NCBI GenBank assembly: GCA_016720905.1
Contig: JADKJT010000013.1
Location: 1 to 64,000 of the forward strand
Direction of reading: 5' to 3'
From: Gemmatimonadaceae bacterium
GTDB lineage: Bacteria; Gemmatimonadota; Gemmatimonadetes; Gemmatimonadales; Gemmatimonadaceae
Length of the DNA stretch: 64,000 nucleotides
The position numbers and the translations under genes are program-made. Each line of letters opens with the position of its first letter. The stretch's first letter is position 1. This document shows, piece by piece, positions 39,956 to 50,151 of this stretch. The notes under the pieces were generated by a model. The model ran no database searches. It was not told where the DNA came from and saw only the letters and a program-made list of their open reading frames with translations.

Positions 39956-42289
39956 ATGCCGCCACTCATCCACGTCGCCGTCGGCTGGCTGGTCGGCGTA
40001 TTTCTCGGATCCGTCCAGTCACTGGCCACCGTTCCGCTTCCGCTCACCGCAGTGGCCGGCGCCGTCGTCGGTGCGTGCTCCGCCTTGGTGGCCGCGTGCG
40101 AATACACATCGCCGCGTAAACGGGCATTCGTCGGCGCCATCGCGGCGATCGGCGCGGCCGGGGTGCTCAGCGCGCGCGCGACGGTTTCGCATGATGGCGT
40201 CTGCCGTGCCGCGATCGCGTCAGCGATCTCGCGTGGCGCCCCGGTGCTGGTGGTGTTCGACGATCGCGTGGCACCGCGTCTTTCCGCACGAGGCATGGCG
40301 ACCGCAGACGGAAGGCTGGCCCGGTGCGACACACCCATCCTGGCCCGCATCGCAACCGGTGCCGCACCGGCGGGGCACTGGAGGCAATTTCGTGGCACCG
40401 CGCTGATAACCAGTCGCGGGCTTCGGCTTGAGGGCAACCTCATGGCGGCCACGAGCCCACGTCGCGACTGGCGACGGACACTGCGCGGCCGCACCGGCGA
40501 AATCATCGATCGGGATTTCGGTCGCAATGCGCCCCTGGTACGCGCACTACTGATTGCCGATCAGGATGGGATTGCCCCCAACGTGCGCGACACGTTTGCC
40601 GATGCGGGCCTCGTGCACATGCTCTCCATCTCCGGGTTGCATGTGGCGATCATCGCCGGCGCGCTCCTGACCGTCTTGAGCGCGATGCGGATATCGCGCA
40701 CGATTTCCTACGCCGTGGCGATGACGGTCATCACGGGGTATGTCGTGGTGCTCGGCGCACCGCCACCGGCGGTGCGCAGCGCGGTCATGCTGGCGGTGGT
40801 CGGACTGTCTGAACGGCTGCAACGCCCAACGCACCCGTGGACCGCGTTGGCGCTGGGAGCGGTCATCCCCACCATGCAGCCAACAGTGGTGCTGGATCTG
40901 GGTTGGCAGTTGAGCGTCAGTGGCATGGCGGCGCTCGTGGCGGCGCGGACGCTGCTACGTCGGTGGCGCCTCGTCGACGGGCGCGGCCGCCGCGGGTGGT
41001 CGCGACGGCTGTTGGTGGCGTACCGGCGCCTCGATGGCTGGCGCTACACGTTGATGCGCGAACTCGTCACGGGCACCGTCGCAACAGTGGTCACCGCACC
41101 GCTGATCGCCTGGACGTTTGGTCGCGTCAGCATGGTGGCACCGTTGTCCAACCTGGTGGCGGGACCCATCGTGGCGTTTGTCCAACCGGCACTGTTCCTG
41201 GCGCTGCTCGCTTCGCCCTGGCCCACCTTGTCGCGACTGGTCGCGGATGCCACGGCGCCGCCGCTGGCGCTGCTCGATGCGGTCGCGCGCCGTTGTGCCG
41301 AGGTTCCCTTCGCATCACTCCATCTGTCGCCGACGGCCATCACGGCGGTGTGTGCCGGCGTGGCGGCAGCGGCATTCGTCCGGGCAACCGCCTCGCGACG
41401 CTGGGTGCCGGGACTCACCGTCGCGGGCGTCGCTTTATCAATCGCCGCATGGTGGCCGGCGTTTACGCGAGGCAACGGGCAGCTTGAACTGCATGTGCTG
41501 GACGTAGGGCAGGGTGATGCGCTGGCATTGCGTACACCGCGTGGACGGTGGGTGCTGGTGGATGCCGGTCGCCGTTGGGACGGCGGAGATGCTGGTCGCC
41601 GCACCATCGTCCCCTATGTGCGTCGTCTGGGAGGCGACGTCGCGGCCTTCGTCATGACGCACGCGCACGATGACCACGTGGGCGGGGCCTCCAGTGTGGT
41701 CGCAGCGCTCTCCCCGCGCCGCTGGTGGGAACCGGCTTTCGTGACCACCAGCGGGGCCTACCGGAACGCACTGCTCACCTTCAGCAAGTCGGGGGGCGCG
41801 TGGCGTCGGGTGCATCCAGGCGATCGTTGGCGACTGGATGGCGTGGAGGTGACGGTTCTGGCTCCCGACTCGGCCTGGACCGCGGTCCAGCAGGACGCGA
41901 ACGAAACGTCGGTGGTGTTGCGGGTGAGATTCGGTGTGGTGGCCTTCCTCCTCACCGGCGATGCCGAGGCGGCTGAGGAGCAATGGTTGCTCGGGCACAA
42001 CGACCCCGGTGACCTGCAAGCTGACGTGCTGAAACTGGGCCATCATGGGAGCAAGACAAGCTCTACCCAAGCCTTTGTCGACGCAGTCCAGCCACGGCTC
42101 GGGGTCATTTCAGTGGGGGCTGGCAACCGATACGGTCATCCCTCTCCGGAAACCCTCCAGACATTCACGGACCGTGGCATCCCCCTCCTGCGCACGGACC
42201 GTGAAGGGAGCTTCGTGGTGGCGACCAACGGTCGTGATCTGGCCGTTCGCATTGGACGGGACACCTGGCCGCTCAACCGTCGTCCATAA
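39956..42289 (+). CDS. comEC: ComEC/Rec2 DNA-uptake channel with C-terminal metallo-hydrolase domain
   Basis: ComEC conducts single-stranded DNA across the inner membrane in natural transformation. The protein has 777 residues in the full-length three-part layout. The N-terminal region has two membrane helices and a soluble DUF4131-type part. The competence domain holds the family motif MLSISGLHVAIIAG (about residues 222-235) and many helices. The C-terminal metallo-beta-lactamase domain has HVLDVGQGDALAL, THAHDDHVGG (about residue 568) and LKLGHHGSKTSS. All metal residues look present, so the nuclease-like domain is probably active. No other competence gene is in the window. Confidence 0.94.
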   Translation: MPPLIHVAVGWLVGVFLGSVQSLATVPLPLTAVAGAVVGACSALVAACEYTSPRKRAFVGAIAAIGAAGVLSARATVSHDGVCRAAIASAISRGAPVLVVFDDRVAPRLSARGMATADGRLARCDTPILARIATGAAPAGHWRQFRGTALITSRGLRLEGNLMAATSPRRDWRRTLRGRTGEIIDRDFGRNAPLVRALLIADQDGIAPNVRDTFADAGLVHMLSISGLHVAIIAGALLTVLSAMRISRTISYAVAMTVITGYVVVLGAPPPAVRSAVMLAVVGLSERLQRPTHPWTALALGAVIPTMQPTVVLDLGWQLSVSGMAALVAARTLLRRWRLVDGRGRRGWSRRLLVAYRRLDGWRYTLMRELVTGTVATVVTAPLIAWTFGRVSMVAPLSNLVAGPIVAFVQPALFLALLASPWPTLSRLVADATAPPLALLDAVARRCAEVPFASLHLSPTAITAVCAGVAAAAFVRATASRRWVPGLTVAGVALSIAAWWPAFTRGNGQLELHVLDVGQGDALALRTPRGRWVLVDAGRRWDGGDAGRRTIVPYVRRLGGDVAAFVMTHAHDDHVGGASSVVAALSPRRWWEPAFVTTSGAYRNALLTFSKSGGAWRRVHPGDRWRLDGVEVTVLAPDSAWTAVQQDANETSVVLRVRFGVVAFLLTGDAEAAEEQWLLGHNDPGDLQADVLKLGHHGSKTSSTQAFVDAVQPRLGVISVGAGNRYGHPSPETLQTFTDRGIPLLRTDREGSFVVATNGRDLAVRIGRDTWPLNRRP

Positions 42290-42467
42290 GTCGGGGACGG
42301 CTCTTGCCCCGTCTCACCCTCACCGGTCACTTTCCATGCGTCGAGGCGGTCATGTCCCTGACGAGACCGCAATCGATTTCGACCAGTGATGATGTGTCCG
42401 AATCGTCCACTTCTGGCGCGAGCACCGGGTCGCTCTCGCTGCACCGCCCGCCCCGAGGAGTCCGCCT

Positions 42468-43508
42468 GTGGTCAAGCATACCGCGACGTCCGTCGTCACC
42501 ATCGAGCGCTTCATTATCGAGCAGGAACGGCTGTTCCCTGATGCCACGGGAGAACTGTCCGGCATCCTGTACGACATGGCGTTGGCCGGCAAGATGATTG
42601 CCAACAAGGTGCGCAGCGCCGGACTCGCCGATATTCTCGGGTCGACCAGCGATGTCAACGTCCAGGGCGAGGTGCAGCAGAAGCTCGACGTGATCGCCAA
42701 CGAGATCATCGTCAAGGCCCTCGACCACGGCGGCCGACTCTGCGCCATGGCCTCCGAGGAGGAGCCGGACATCATTCATATTCCGGAAGGCTTCCGGGCC
42801 GGCAAGTACGTGTTGCTGTTTGATCCGTTGGACGGCTCCAGCAACATCGATGTCAATGTGCCGGTCGGCACGATCTTCTCGGTATATCAGAAGATCACAC
42901 GTGGCGCCCGCGGCGAGATGGAGGATATGCTGCAACCCGGCCGGCGGCAGGTCGCCGCAGGATACGTCATCTACGGATCAAGCACGATGATGGTGTATAC
43001 CACGGGTCAGGGTGCGCATGGTTTCACGCTCGATCCGTCCATCGGGGAATTCCTGCTCTCGCATCCCCACATCAGGATTCCCGAACGCGCGCGCTATCTC
43101 TCGGTGAACGAATCGTACGAGCAGGATTGGCCGGAGCCCACGCGCGCATTGATGCGCCGCTATCGCGGCATGGACGGCGAACGCAAGCCGCTCAATGTGC
43201 GCTACGTCGGGTCGCTGGTGGCCGACTTCCATCGCAACCTGCTGGGCGGAGGGGTGTTCTGCTATCCCGCGAATGCCAGGTCGCCCCGTGGAAAGCTGCG
43301 GCTGTTGTACGAAGCGAATCCGCTGGCGTTTATCGCCGAACAGGCCGGCGGTATGGCCACCGACGGCCACAAACGCATCCTCGATGTGGAAGCCCATGAA
43401 CTGCATCAGCGCACACCGCTGTATATCGGGAGCAAGTCCGAAGTGGAAACCGTGGCCGAGTTCCCGTTGCCGGTTCCGGAACGACGAACCAATCCGCGCG
43501 CGTCGTGA
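42468..43508 (+). CDS. fbp: Fructose-1,6-bisphosphatase, class I
   Basis: This enzyme makes fructose 6-phosphate in gluconeogenesis or the pentose cycle. The protein has 346 residues. The metal-binding motif is FDPLDGSSNIDVNVPVGTIF (from about residue 118). Other class I motifs are MASEEEPD and the sugar-phosphate region RYVGSLVADFHRNLLGGG, with PRGKLRLLYEANPLAFIAEQAGG. GTG 42468 follows CGAGGAG. Class II (GlpX) is excluded by these motifs. It is preceded by a 178-bp spacer after comEC with no clear signal. Confidence 0.95.
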   Translation: MVKHTATSVVTIERFIIEQERLFPDATGELSGILYDMALAGKMIANKVRSAGLADILGSTSDVNVQGEVQQKLDVIANEIIVKALDHGGRLCAMASEEEPDIIHIPEGFRAGKYVLLFDPLDGSSNIDVNVPVGTIFSVYQKITRGARGEMEDMLQPGRRQVAAGYVIYGSSTMMVYTTGQGAHGFTLDPSIGEFLLSHPHIRIPERARYLSVNESYEQDWPEPTRALMRRYRGMDGERKPLNVRYVGSLVADFHRNLLGGGVFCYPANARSPRGKLRLLYEANPLAFIAEQAGGMATDGHKRILDVEAHELHQRTPLYIGSKSEVETVAEFPLPVPERRTNPRAS

Positions 43509-43540
43509 CGCGGGAGTGTGCGTGATCAGTTATCAGGACT

Positions 43541-45135
<1,595 letters not shown>

Positions 45136-45139
<4 letters not shown>

Positions 45140-45205
45140 TACCTAGTACCTAGTACCTAGTACCTAGTACTTAGTACCTGGTACTGAGTACTGAGTACTG
45201 AGTTC
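45136..45205 (+). repeat. Class A heptad array, 10 units, filling a convergent spacer
   Basis: Ten uninterrupted 7-bp units: TTAGTAC, CTAGTAC x4, TTAGTAC, CTGGTAC, TGAGTAC x2, TGAGTTC. The array starts one base before the TAG stop of the mutase gene and ends at the first base of the complement of the opposing gene's stop (45205-45207). The entire intergenic space is therefore repeat. Because 7 is not a multiple of 3, the TAG in CTAGTAC falls in all three frames on both strands. Confidence 0.95.
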
Positions 45206-47256
45206 TACGGCGTCACCGGCTTCGCCTTTGGCTCCAGCTTCGCCGCCCACAACCCCGAGTTGAAGTCCGTGAACAGCACGTGCCCCTTCCACGGCATCGC
45301 GTTCATCACGAACGGCGCATTCGCCGTGTACGCGTCCGGGTCGTACGGCTTGAACACGGCAATCTCGCGGCGCTGATCGGCCAGGTTGCCCATCAGTTCA
45401 CCGGAGACGTCCACCACGCGCACTCCGCCATCGTAGTATGCCTGGTACAGCACGTCGTCTTCCACGATGATGTCGTGCGAGCCGTAGTCCTCCAGATGAT
45501 AGCGGCCCACCTTGCGCGGATGCATGGGATCGGTGACGTCGACAATGTGCGTGTACCCGCCGGACGTCTGCGCAATCGCGTTGCGCGGCGGCTTGCCATC
45601 GGGGCCGCTCAGGGAATACTGCGTCCCTTCCCACACGCGTCCGGCCCGATTCATTTCCTCGTCGCCCAGAAACAGGTACATGCGGCCGGTCGACTTCTGG
45701 AAGTACGGATAAATTTCGTGGCCCGAGTTGATCCCGAACGTGTTGATGAGTTTGGGCTTCTCGATGGTGCCGCCGTACTTGCCGTTACCCACATCCACCA
45801 TCACCGCGCCCACGCCGCCCTGGGCGGAATAGGCGATGCCGTCACGCACCCACAAATCGTGAATACGCGCATTCGGATGCTGATATTCGCTCACGTATTT
45901 GGGTTTGGTGATGTCCTTCACGTCGATGATCACGTACTTCTGGCCACCGGATATCGCGAACAGGTGATCGTTCGTGGCGAACATGTTGTGCACGCCGCCC
46001 GTCAGCTCCTGGTCAAAGGTGCTGGCAATCTTCGGGTGCGCCGGATCGGCCAGGTCGAGAATCACCACGCCGTTCACGCGATTGGACGCGCCTTCGCGCG
46101 ACAGCGCGCCGTAGCGTCCGTCGGGTGAGACGGTGACGTCGTTGATGGTGCGGGCATCGATCTTGATCGAGTCCGTCCTGACGATGTGGTTGAGGTCCGT
46201 GATGTCAAACACCAGACCCCAGCCGTCACCACCCCACGTGCCCACCAGCGCATAGTCGCGGCCATTCTTGGCGGTCCACGGCCAGAAGTCCGACGTGTGC
46301 GTGGTGCTCACGCTGCCGCGCCCCGTCACCGTGATGCGTCGAATCGCATCACGCGGCTTGACCTCGATCACCTTGCGCGCCATGGCGGCACCGGATTGCG
46401 CGATGAGCGTGAATCGTCCTGGATAGTTCGCGGTAAAGCGTCCCCAGTCGATGATGCCGGGACCACCGGGTGCGAGTGTGGTGTCGTCGGGAACGTAGGT
46501 GTAGGTCCAGGTCACCTGCGCATTCTTCACTGCCGCACCGGCCGCGTTCTTTGGCGTGGCGTTGAGATGAATGACGTCGCCGGTACGCACCACGTCTTCC
46601 TTGATCGCGATGGCAATCGCCGTCACCGGGTTCACGGCAATGCGATACGTCTTCGTCGCGCTCACGCCTTCGTTCTCGGCGGTGATCGTGACCGCTCCGG
46701 CCTTGAGCGCCGTCACGGTACCGAACCGGTCCACCGTGGCAACACCGGGGTTGCTGCTGCGCCAGGTGACGGTCATGCCACCGCGTTCGCTGCCGTCAGC
46801 ATGCGTGCCGCGCGCGCGATGACCCAGCGAAATTCCCGTATACAGCACGCCGGAATCCGGGACGATCTCGATCCTGGCCAGCGCGGGCCAGGTGATCAGG
46901 ATGGGAATGTCGAGCGTGACGGGTTGACCGTTTGCGCCGCTTGCGGTGGCAGTAGCCGTGTATGACCCGGCGCGAAAGGCGCGCACCTCGCCGCCACTGA
47001 ATGCGACCGCCGCGCGCGGGCCGCCCACTCGCACCACCGCGTCCGCGATCACATTGCCCCGCGCGTCGTAGGCGGTGACTTTGAACGGCTGCGTGTCGCC
47101 TGCGCGAATTGTCACTCTGGCCGGGTCGGCCACCAGTTTGGCTACGGGGGCCGGCTGGGCGCCTTGGGCGGCCGCCGGTGGCACCGCAGCCAACGATATT
47201 CCCGACATCAAAGCGACGGCTGTCGTGACGGACCGCATGTTGCGCGCTACGTTCAT
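45205..47256 (-). CDS. Exported Ig-like plus LVIVD-repeat beta-propeller protein
   Basis: The protein has 683 residues and is probably periplasmic or surface-exposed. ATG 47256 follows AGGAG by 9 nt and opens a signal peptide ending PPAAAQG. Residues of about 35-330 form Ig-like domains, including a BIG2 repeat (TWRSSNPGVATVDRFGTVTALKAG). The C-terminal half is a propeller of LVIVD-type repeats with phrases such as GVVILDLADPAHPKIAS, YVIIDVKDITKPKYV, THIVDVTDPMHPRKVG and GVRVVDVSGEL. An open frame continues upstream to 48180, but it is antisense to the neighbour. It is divergent from a second propeller gene, and the two are probably co-regulated. The biochemical role is unknown. Confidence 0.8.
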   Translation of the reverse strand: MNVARNMRSVTTAVALMSGISLAAVPPAAAQGAQPAPVAKLVADPARVTIRAGDTQPFKVTAYDARGNVIADAVVRVGGPRAAVAFSGGEVRAFRAGSYTATATASGANGQPVTLDIPILITWPALARIEIVPDSGVLYTGISLGHRARGTHADGSERGGMTVTWRSSNPGVATVDRFGTVTALKAGAVTITAENEGVSATKTYRIAVNPVTAIAIAIKEDVVRTGDVIHLNATPKNAAGAAVKNAQVTWTYTYVPDDTTLAPGGPGIIDWGRFTANYPGRFTLIAQSGAAMARKVIEVKPRDAIRRITVTGRGSVSTTHTSDFWPWTAKNGRDYALVGTWGGDGWGLVFDITDLNHIVRTDSIKIDARTINDVTVSPDGRYGALSREGASNRVNGVVILDLADPAHPKIASTFDQELTGGVHNMFATNDHLFAISGGQKYVIIDVKDITKPKYVSEYQHPNARIHDLWVRDGIAYSAQGGVGAVMVDVGNGKYGGTIEKPKLINTFGINSGHEIYPYFQKSTGRMYLFLGDEEMNRAGRVWEGTQYSLSGPDGKPPRNAIAQTSGGYTHIVDVTDPMHPRKVGRYHLEDYGSHDIIVEDDVLYQAYYDGGVRVVDVSGELMGNLADQRREIAVFKPYDPDAYTANAPFVMNAMPWKGHVLFTDFNSGLWAAKLEPKAKPVTP

Positions 47257-47370
47257 ATTGGCAACTCCTGAGGGTTCCATCGAGGGGTGCTGCTGCCTGC
47301 CCGACGCGCGCATTCCGCACGGTGTCGCGGCAGTCTCCACCGCGCCATGCATCAGATCAGGACTCAGATC

Positions 47371-48732
47371 ATGCACACGATCTTGCTGCCCGTCACCAGC
47401 GCTCGCAAGTCGAGACGACACCCGGTTTCTCACGCACTGGTCACCATGGCCGTGACGATCGTGTTCACGGCACTGCCGCCAGTCGTGACCACCACGGTCG
47501 CGCAGGGCACTCCAGGGGCCGCCTCGCCCGCGGCCGCTCCGGCGGCGCCACGCAACGACTACTGGGTGTACGTCGGTGCCGAGTCCGCCGACAAGATCTA
47601 TCGAGTGCGCTTTGGGCCGGCTGGCACCGTGGTGGAGAAGGCCATCGCGGTGGGTGAACTGGCCGCCGAAATGGAAGGACCGCACGGCTTGGCCATCTCG
47701 CGCGATCGCAAGTACCTGTACATGACCACCGGTCACGGAAACCCCGATGGGAAGTTGTGGCGCTACGAACTGGGCCCGGATACCCTGGCCGGACGAGGCA
47801 TCCTGCTCGGCAACTTCCCGGCGTCGCTCGATGTGACACCCGATGGTCTGTACTCGTTCTCGGCCAATTTCAACCTGCACGGGGACATGATTCCGTCCAC
47901 GGTGTCGGTGGTATATACGCCCACGCAAACGGAAGTCGCGCGCATTGTCACGTGCACCATGCCGCACGGCAGTCGCATCTCGCCCGATGGTATGCGTCAG
48001 TACTCCACCTGCATGATGGATGACCAACTGGTGGAGATCGATCCGCGCGACTTCGCCGTGTCGCGTCGTTTCCCGCTGGCCAAGGGCAGGGAAGGACCGC
48101 TGGCCAAGGACGTCGGCAGCACCATGGCCGGTATGGGTGACATGGCCGGCATGAAGCACGACATGGCCGTGATGTCGCACGACGTGGGCGCGGGCAGCGG
48201 TGCCAAGTCAGCGGGGAAGCCGGCGACCGCCACGGTCGATCCCGCGCAAGTGGGTCGAGCCGGCATGGGGATCGAGAAGCACACCATGGCACCGGCGTCC
48301 TGTTCGCCCACGTGGGCACAGCCGTCAGTCAACGGTGATCGCGTGTGGGTGGCGTGCAACAAGGCCGACGAAATCATCGAGATTGACAGCAAATCGTGGA
48401 CGCTGACACGTCGCCTGAAGACCGGGCGCGGCGTGTACAACCTGGCGGTCACGCCCGACGGACGACTGTTGGTAGCGACGCTCAAGCCTGGGAGCAGTAT
48501 CGAGATCTTTGATATCGCCAGCGGCCGGAGTCTCGCCCAGATCAAAACCACAAATACGCTGGCGCATGGCATCACCGTCAGCAGTGATTCGAAATATGCG
48601 TTCGTCAGCAGCGAAGGTGTCGGTGCCGCGCCGGGAAAGGTGGACGTGTTTGATCTCGTAGCGTTCGCCAAGGTTGGCACGGCCGATGTCGGGCAGCAGG
48701 CCAGCGGGATCGCGTTTTGGAAGATGAACTAA
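47371..48732 (+). CDS. Exported YVTN-type beta-propeller protein with Met/His-rich insert
   Basis: The protein has about 453 residues. A signal segment (ALVTMAVTIVFTALPPVV) leads to a seven-bladed YVTN/YncE-like propeller with phrases such as DYWVYVGAESADKIYRV, GLAISRDRKYLYMTTG, LDVTPDGLYSFSANF and LAVTPDGRLLVATLKPGSSI. A blade is interrupted by an insert rich in Met and His (MAGMGDMAGMKHDMAVMSHD, near residues 252-271). Such Met/His spacing is seen in copper-binding segments, so metal binding is possible but unproven. ATG 47347 is an alternative start. Its stop TAA is the first part of a heptad array. Confidence 0.78.
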   Translation: MHTILLPVTSARKSRRHPVSHALVTMAVTIVFTALPPVVTTTVAQGTPGAASPAAAPAAPRNDYWVYVGAESADKIYRVRFGPAGTVVEKAIAVGELAAEMEGPHGLAISRDRKYLYMTTGHGNPDGKLWRYELGPDTLAGRGILLGNFPASLDVTPDGLYSFSANFNLHGDMIPSTVSVVYTPTQTEVARIVTCTMPHGSRISPDGMRQYSTCMMDDQLVEIDPRDFAVSRRFPLAKGREGPLAKDVGSTMAGMGDMAGMKHDMAVMSHDVGAGSGAKSAGKPATATVDPAQVGRAGMGIEKHTMAPASCSPTWAQPSVNGDRVWVACNKADEIIEIDSKSWTLTRRLKTGRGVYNLAVTPDGRLLVATLKPGSSIEIFDIASGRSLAQIKTTNTLAHGITVSSDSKYAFVSSEGVGAAPGKVDVFDLVAFAKVGTADVGQQASGIAFWKMN

Positions 48733-48771
48733 GTACTGAGTACTTAGTACTTGGTACTTATTACTTAGTAA
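48730..48771 (+). repeat. Class A heptad array, 6 units, from stop codon to next start codon
   Basis: The units are TAAGTAC, TGAGTAC, TTAGTAC, TTGGTAC, TTATTAC and TTAGTAA. The first unit contains the TAA stop of the propeller gene, and the last A is the A of the tyrA ATG. Nothing else is in the spacer, so tyrA has no visible Shine-Dalgarno sequence. Confidence 0.93.
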
Positions 48772-49904
48772 TGGACGAGCCCCCTCGCACCTTGCCCGTT
48801 CTGCGCGCGATGATCGATGCGCTGGATCGGGACCTACTGCAGATCATGGCCCGGCGCATGGCGCTGGTGGCCGATGTCGCGGCGTACAAGCGCGAACACG
48901 GCATTCGCATTCGTGATCCGCAGCGCGAGCGAGACGTCCTCGATGATCGACGCCAACGCGCAATCGCGCTGGGGCTGCCGGTTGGCGAGATCGATTCGAT
49001 CTTTCGGGTCTTGCTGCGCTCCAGTCGCGATCATCAGGCGGCGCTGCGCGCGGAAGTCCCGTTGGATGCCGAACCGCGCACCATCGCTATCATCGGCGGG
49101 CACGGCAAGATGGGGGCGTTGCTGGTCCGCCTGTTTGGCGACATGGGGCATCGCGTCCTCATCGTCGATCAGGATACGATGCTGACCGCGCGTGCCGCAG
49201 CTGCGCAATCGGATGTCGTGGTGATCAGCGTGCCCATTGACGACACGGATCGAGTTATTCGCGAGGTGGGTCCCCACGTGCGGGAAGAGGCCCTGTTGAT
49301 GGACGTCACGTCTATCAAGGCAGTGCCGGTCGCCACCATGCTGGCATCGACATCGGCCAGCGTGGTGGGCACGCACCCAATGTTCGGACCCGGCGTGCAC
49401 TCGCTCCAGGGACAGCGGTTTGTGGTCTGTCGCGCCCGCGGCGATGCATGGGCTGATTGGATCGTGAACACCTTCACCGCGCGCGGCTTGGCGGTCACCG
49501 AAGCCACGCCCGTGCAACACGACCGTGCCATGTCGGTGGTGCAGGTGCTGACGCATTTTCAGACGCAGGTGCTCGGCCTGACCCTGGCACGGTTGGGCGT
49601 GCCGCTGCAGGAAACGCTGCGATTCACGTCACCGGCGTACCTGCTGGAGTTGTATGTCGCGGCCCGCCATTTCGCGCAGGACCCATTGCTGTACGGTCCC
49701 ATTGAGATGCGCAATCCGGGAAGGGCGGCCGTGACAACCGCATTCCGAGAGGCCTCAGATGAAATCGGGGACGTGCTGGCGAGCGGTGATCAGGCCGCGT
49801 TCACGGCGTTGTTTGAACAGGTCCGCGAATTCTTCGGATCGTTCACCGCCGAAGCCGTCGAGCAATCGAGTTTCCTGATCGACCGCATCGTGGAACGGGC
49901 GTAA
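48771..49904 (+). CDS. tyrA: Bifunctional chorismate mutase / prephenate dehydrogenase (T-protein)
   Basis: TyrA makes 4-hydroxyphenylpyruvate from chorismate for tyrosine synthesis. The protein has 377 residues. Residues 5-90 form an AroQ-type mutase (LRAMIDALDRDLLQIMARRMALV and AAYKREHGIRIRDPQRE). The NAD-binding dehydrogenase domain starts TIAIIGGHGKMGALLVRLFGDMGH, a glycine pattern typical of bifunctional TyrA. It continues with VVGTHPMFGPGV and HFQTQVLGLTLA. I use ATG 48771; the open frame to 48717 would translate the heptad array. The upstream array occupies the ribosome-binding region. Confidence 0.95.
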   Translation: MDEPPRTLPVLRAMIDALDRDLLQIMARRMALVADVAAYKREHGIRIRDPQRERDVLDDRRQRAIALGLPVGEIDSIFRVLLRSSRDHQAALRAEVPLDAEPRTIAIIGGHGKMGALLVRLFGDMGHRVLIVDQDTMLTARAAAAQSDVVVISVPIDDTDRVIREVGPHVREEALLMDVTSIKAVPVATMLASTSASVVGTHPMFGPGVHSLQGQRFVVCRARGDAWADWIVNTFTARGLAVTEATPVQHDRAMSVVQVLTHFQTQVLGLTLARLGVPLQETLRFTSPAYLLELYVAARHFAQDPLLYGPIEMRNPGRAAVTTAFREASDEIGDVLASGDQAAFTALFEQVREFFGSFTAEAVEQSSFLIDRIVERA

Positions 49905-50029
49905 GCGCCACGCAAGGTGAAGGAAGGATTCGCCAGCAAATGGCAATGTGCCCAGAGGCGAAGGAGCTGGTGGGCCTGCCCTCACCGGCCGGCCCCTCTA
50001 GCGCTCAACGCTTCCGTTGCTCACCCCTC

Positions 50030-50076
50030 CAGACGCTCACCCTCACCCCTCACCCCCCCCCCCCACCCCCCACCCT
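50030..50076 (-). repeat. Poly-C tract, G-quadruplex candidate on the minus strand
   Basis: Between tyrA and the plug-protein gene the plus strand has CTCACCC-type steps and then C12-A-C6-A-CCC (50053-50075). On the minus strand this gives at least four runs of three or more G with single-base loops. The 247-bp spacer (49905-50151) holds no gene. Homopolymer lengths here may be inexact. Confidence 0.6.
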
Positions 50077-50151
50077 CATTCAGGCCGTTCAGCCAACGCC
50101 ACGGCATCAACTGAGGGGATATCTGACCGTGGAACGGGGTAATTTACAGCT

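Noticed and set aside
42291..42312. A terminator after comEC (CGGGG...CCCCG)
   Set aside because: The stem is only 5 bp with a 10-nt loop and no T-run.
45205..48180. A 991-codon minus-strand frame including the LVIVD protein
   Set aside because: The first 308 codons are antisense to the YVTN propeller gene. A signal peptide with a Shine-Dalgarno starts at 47256.
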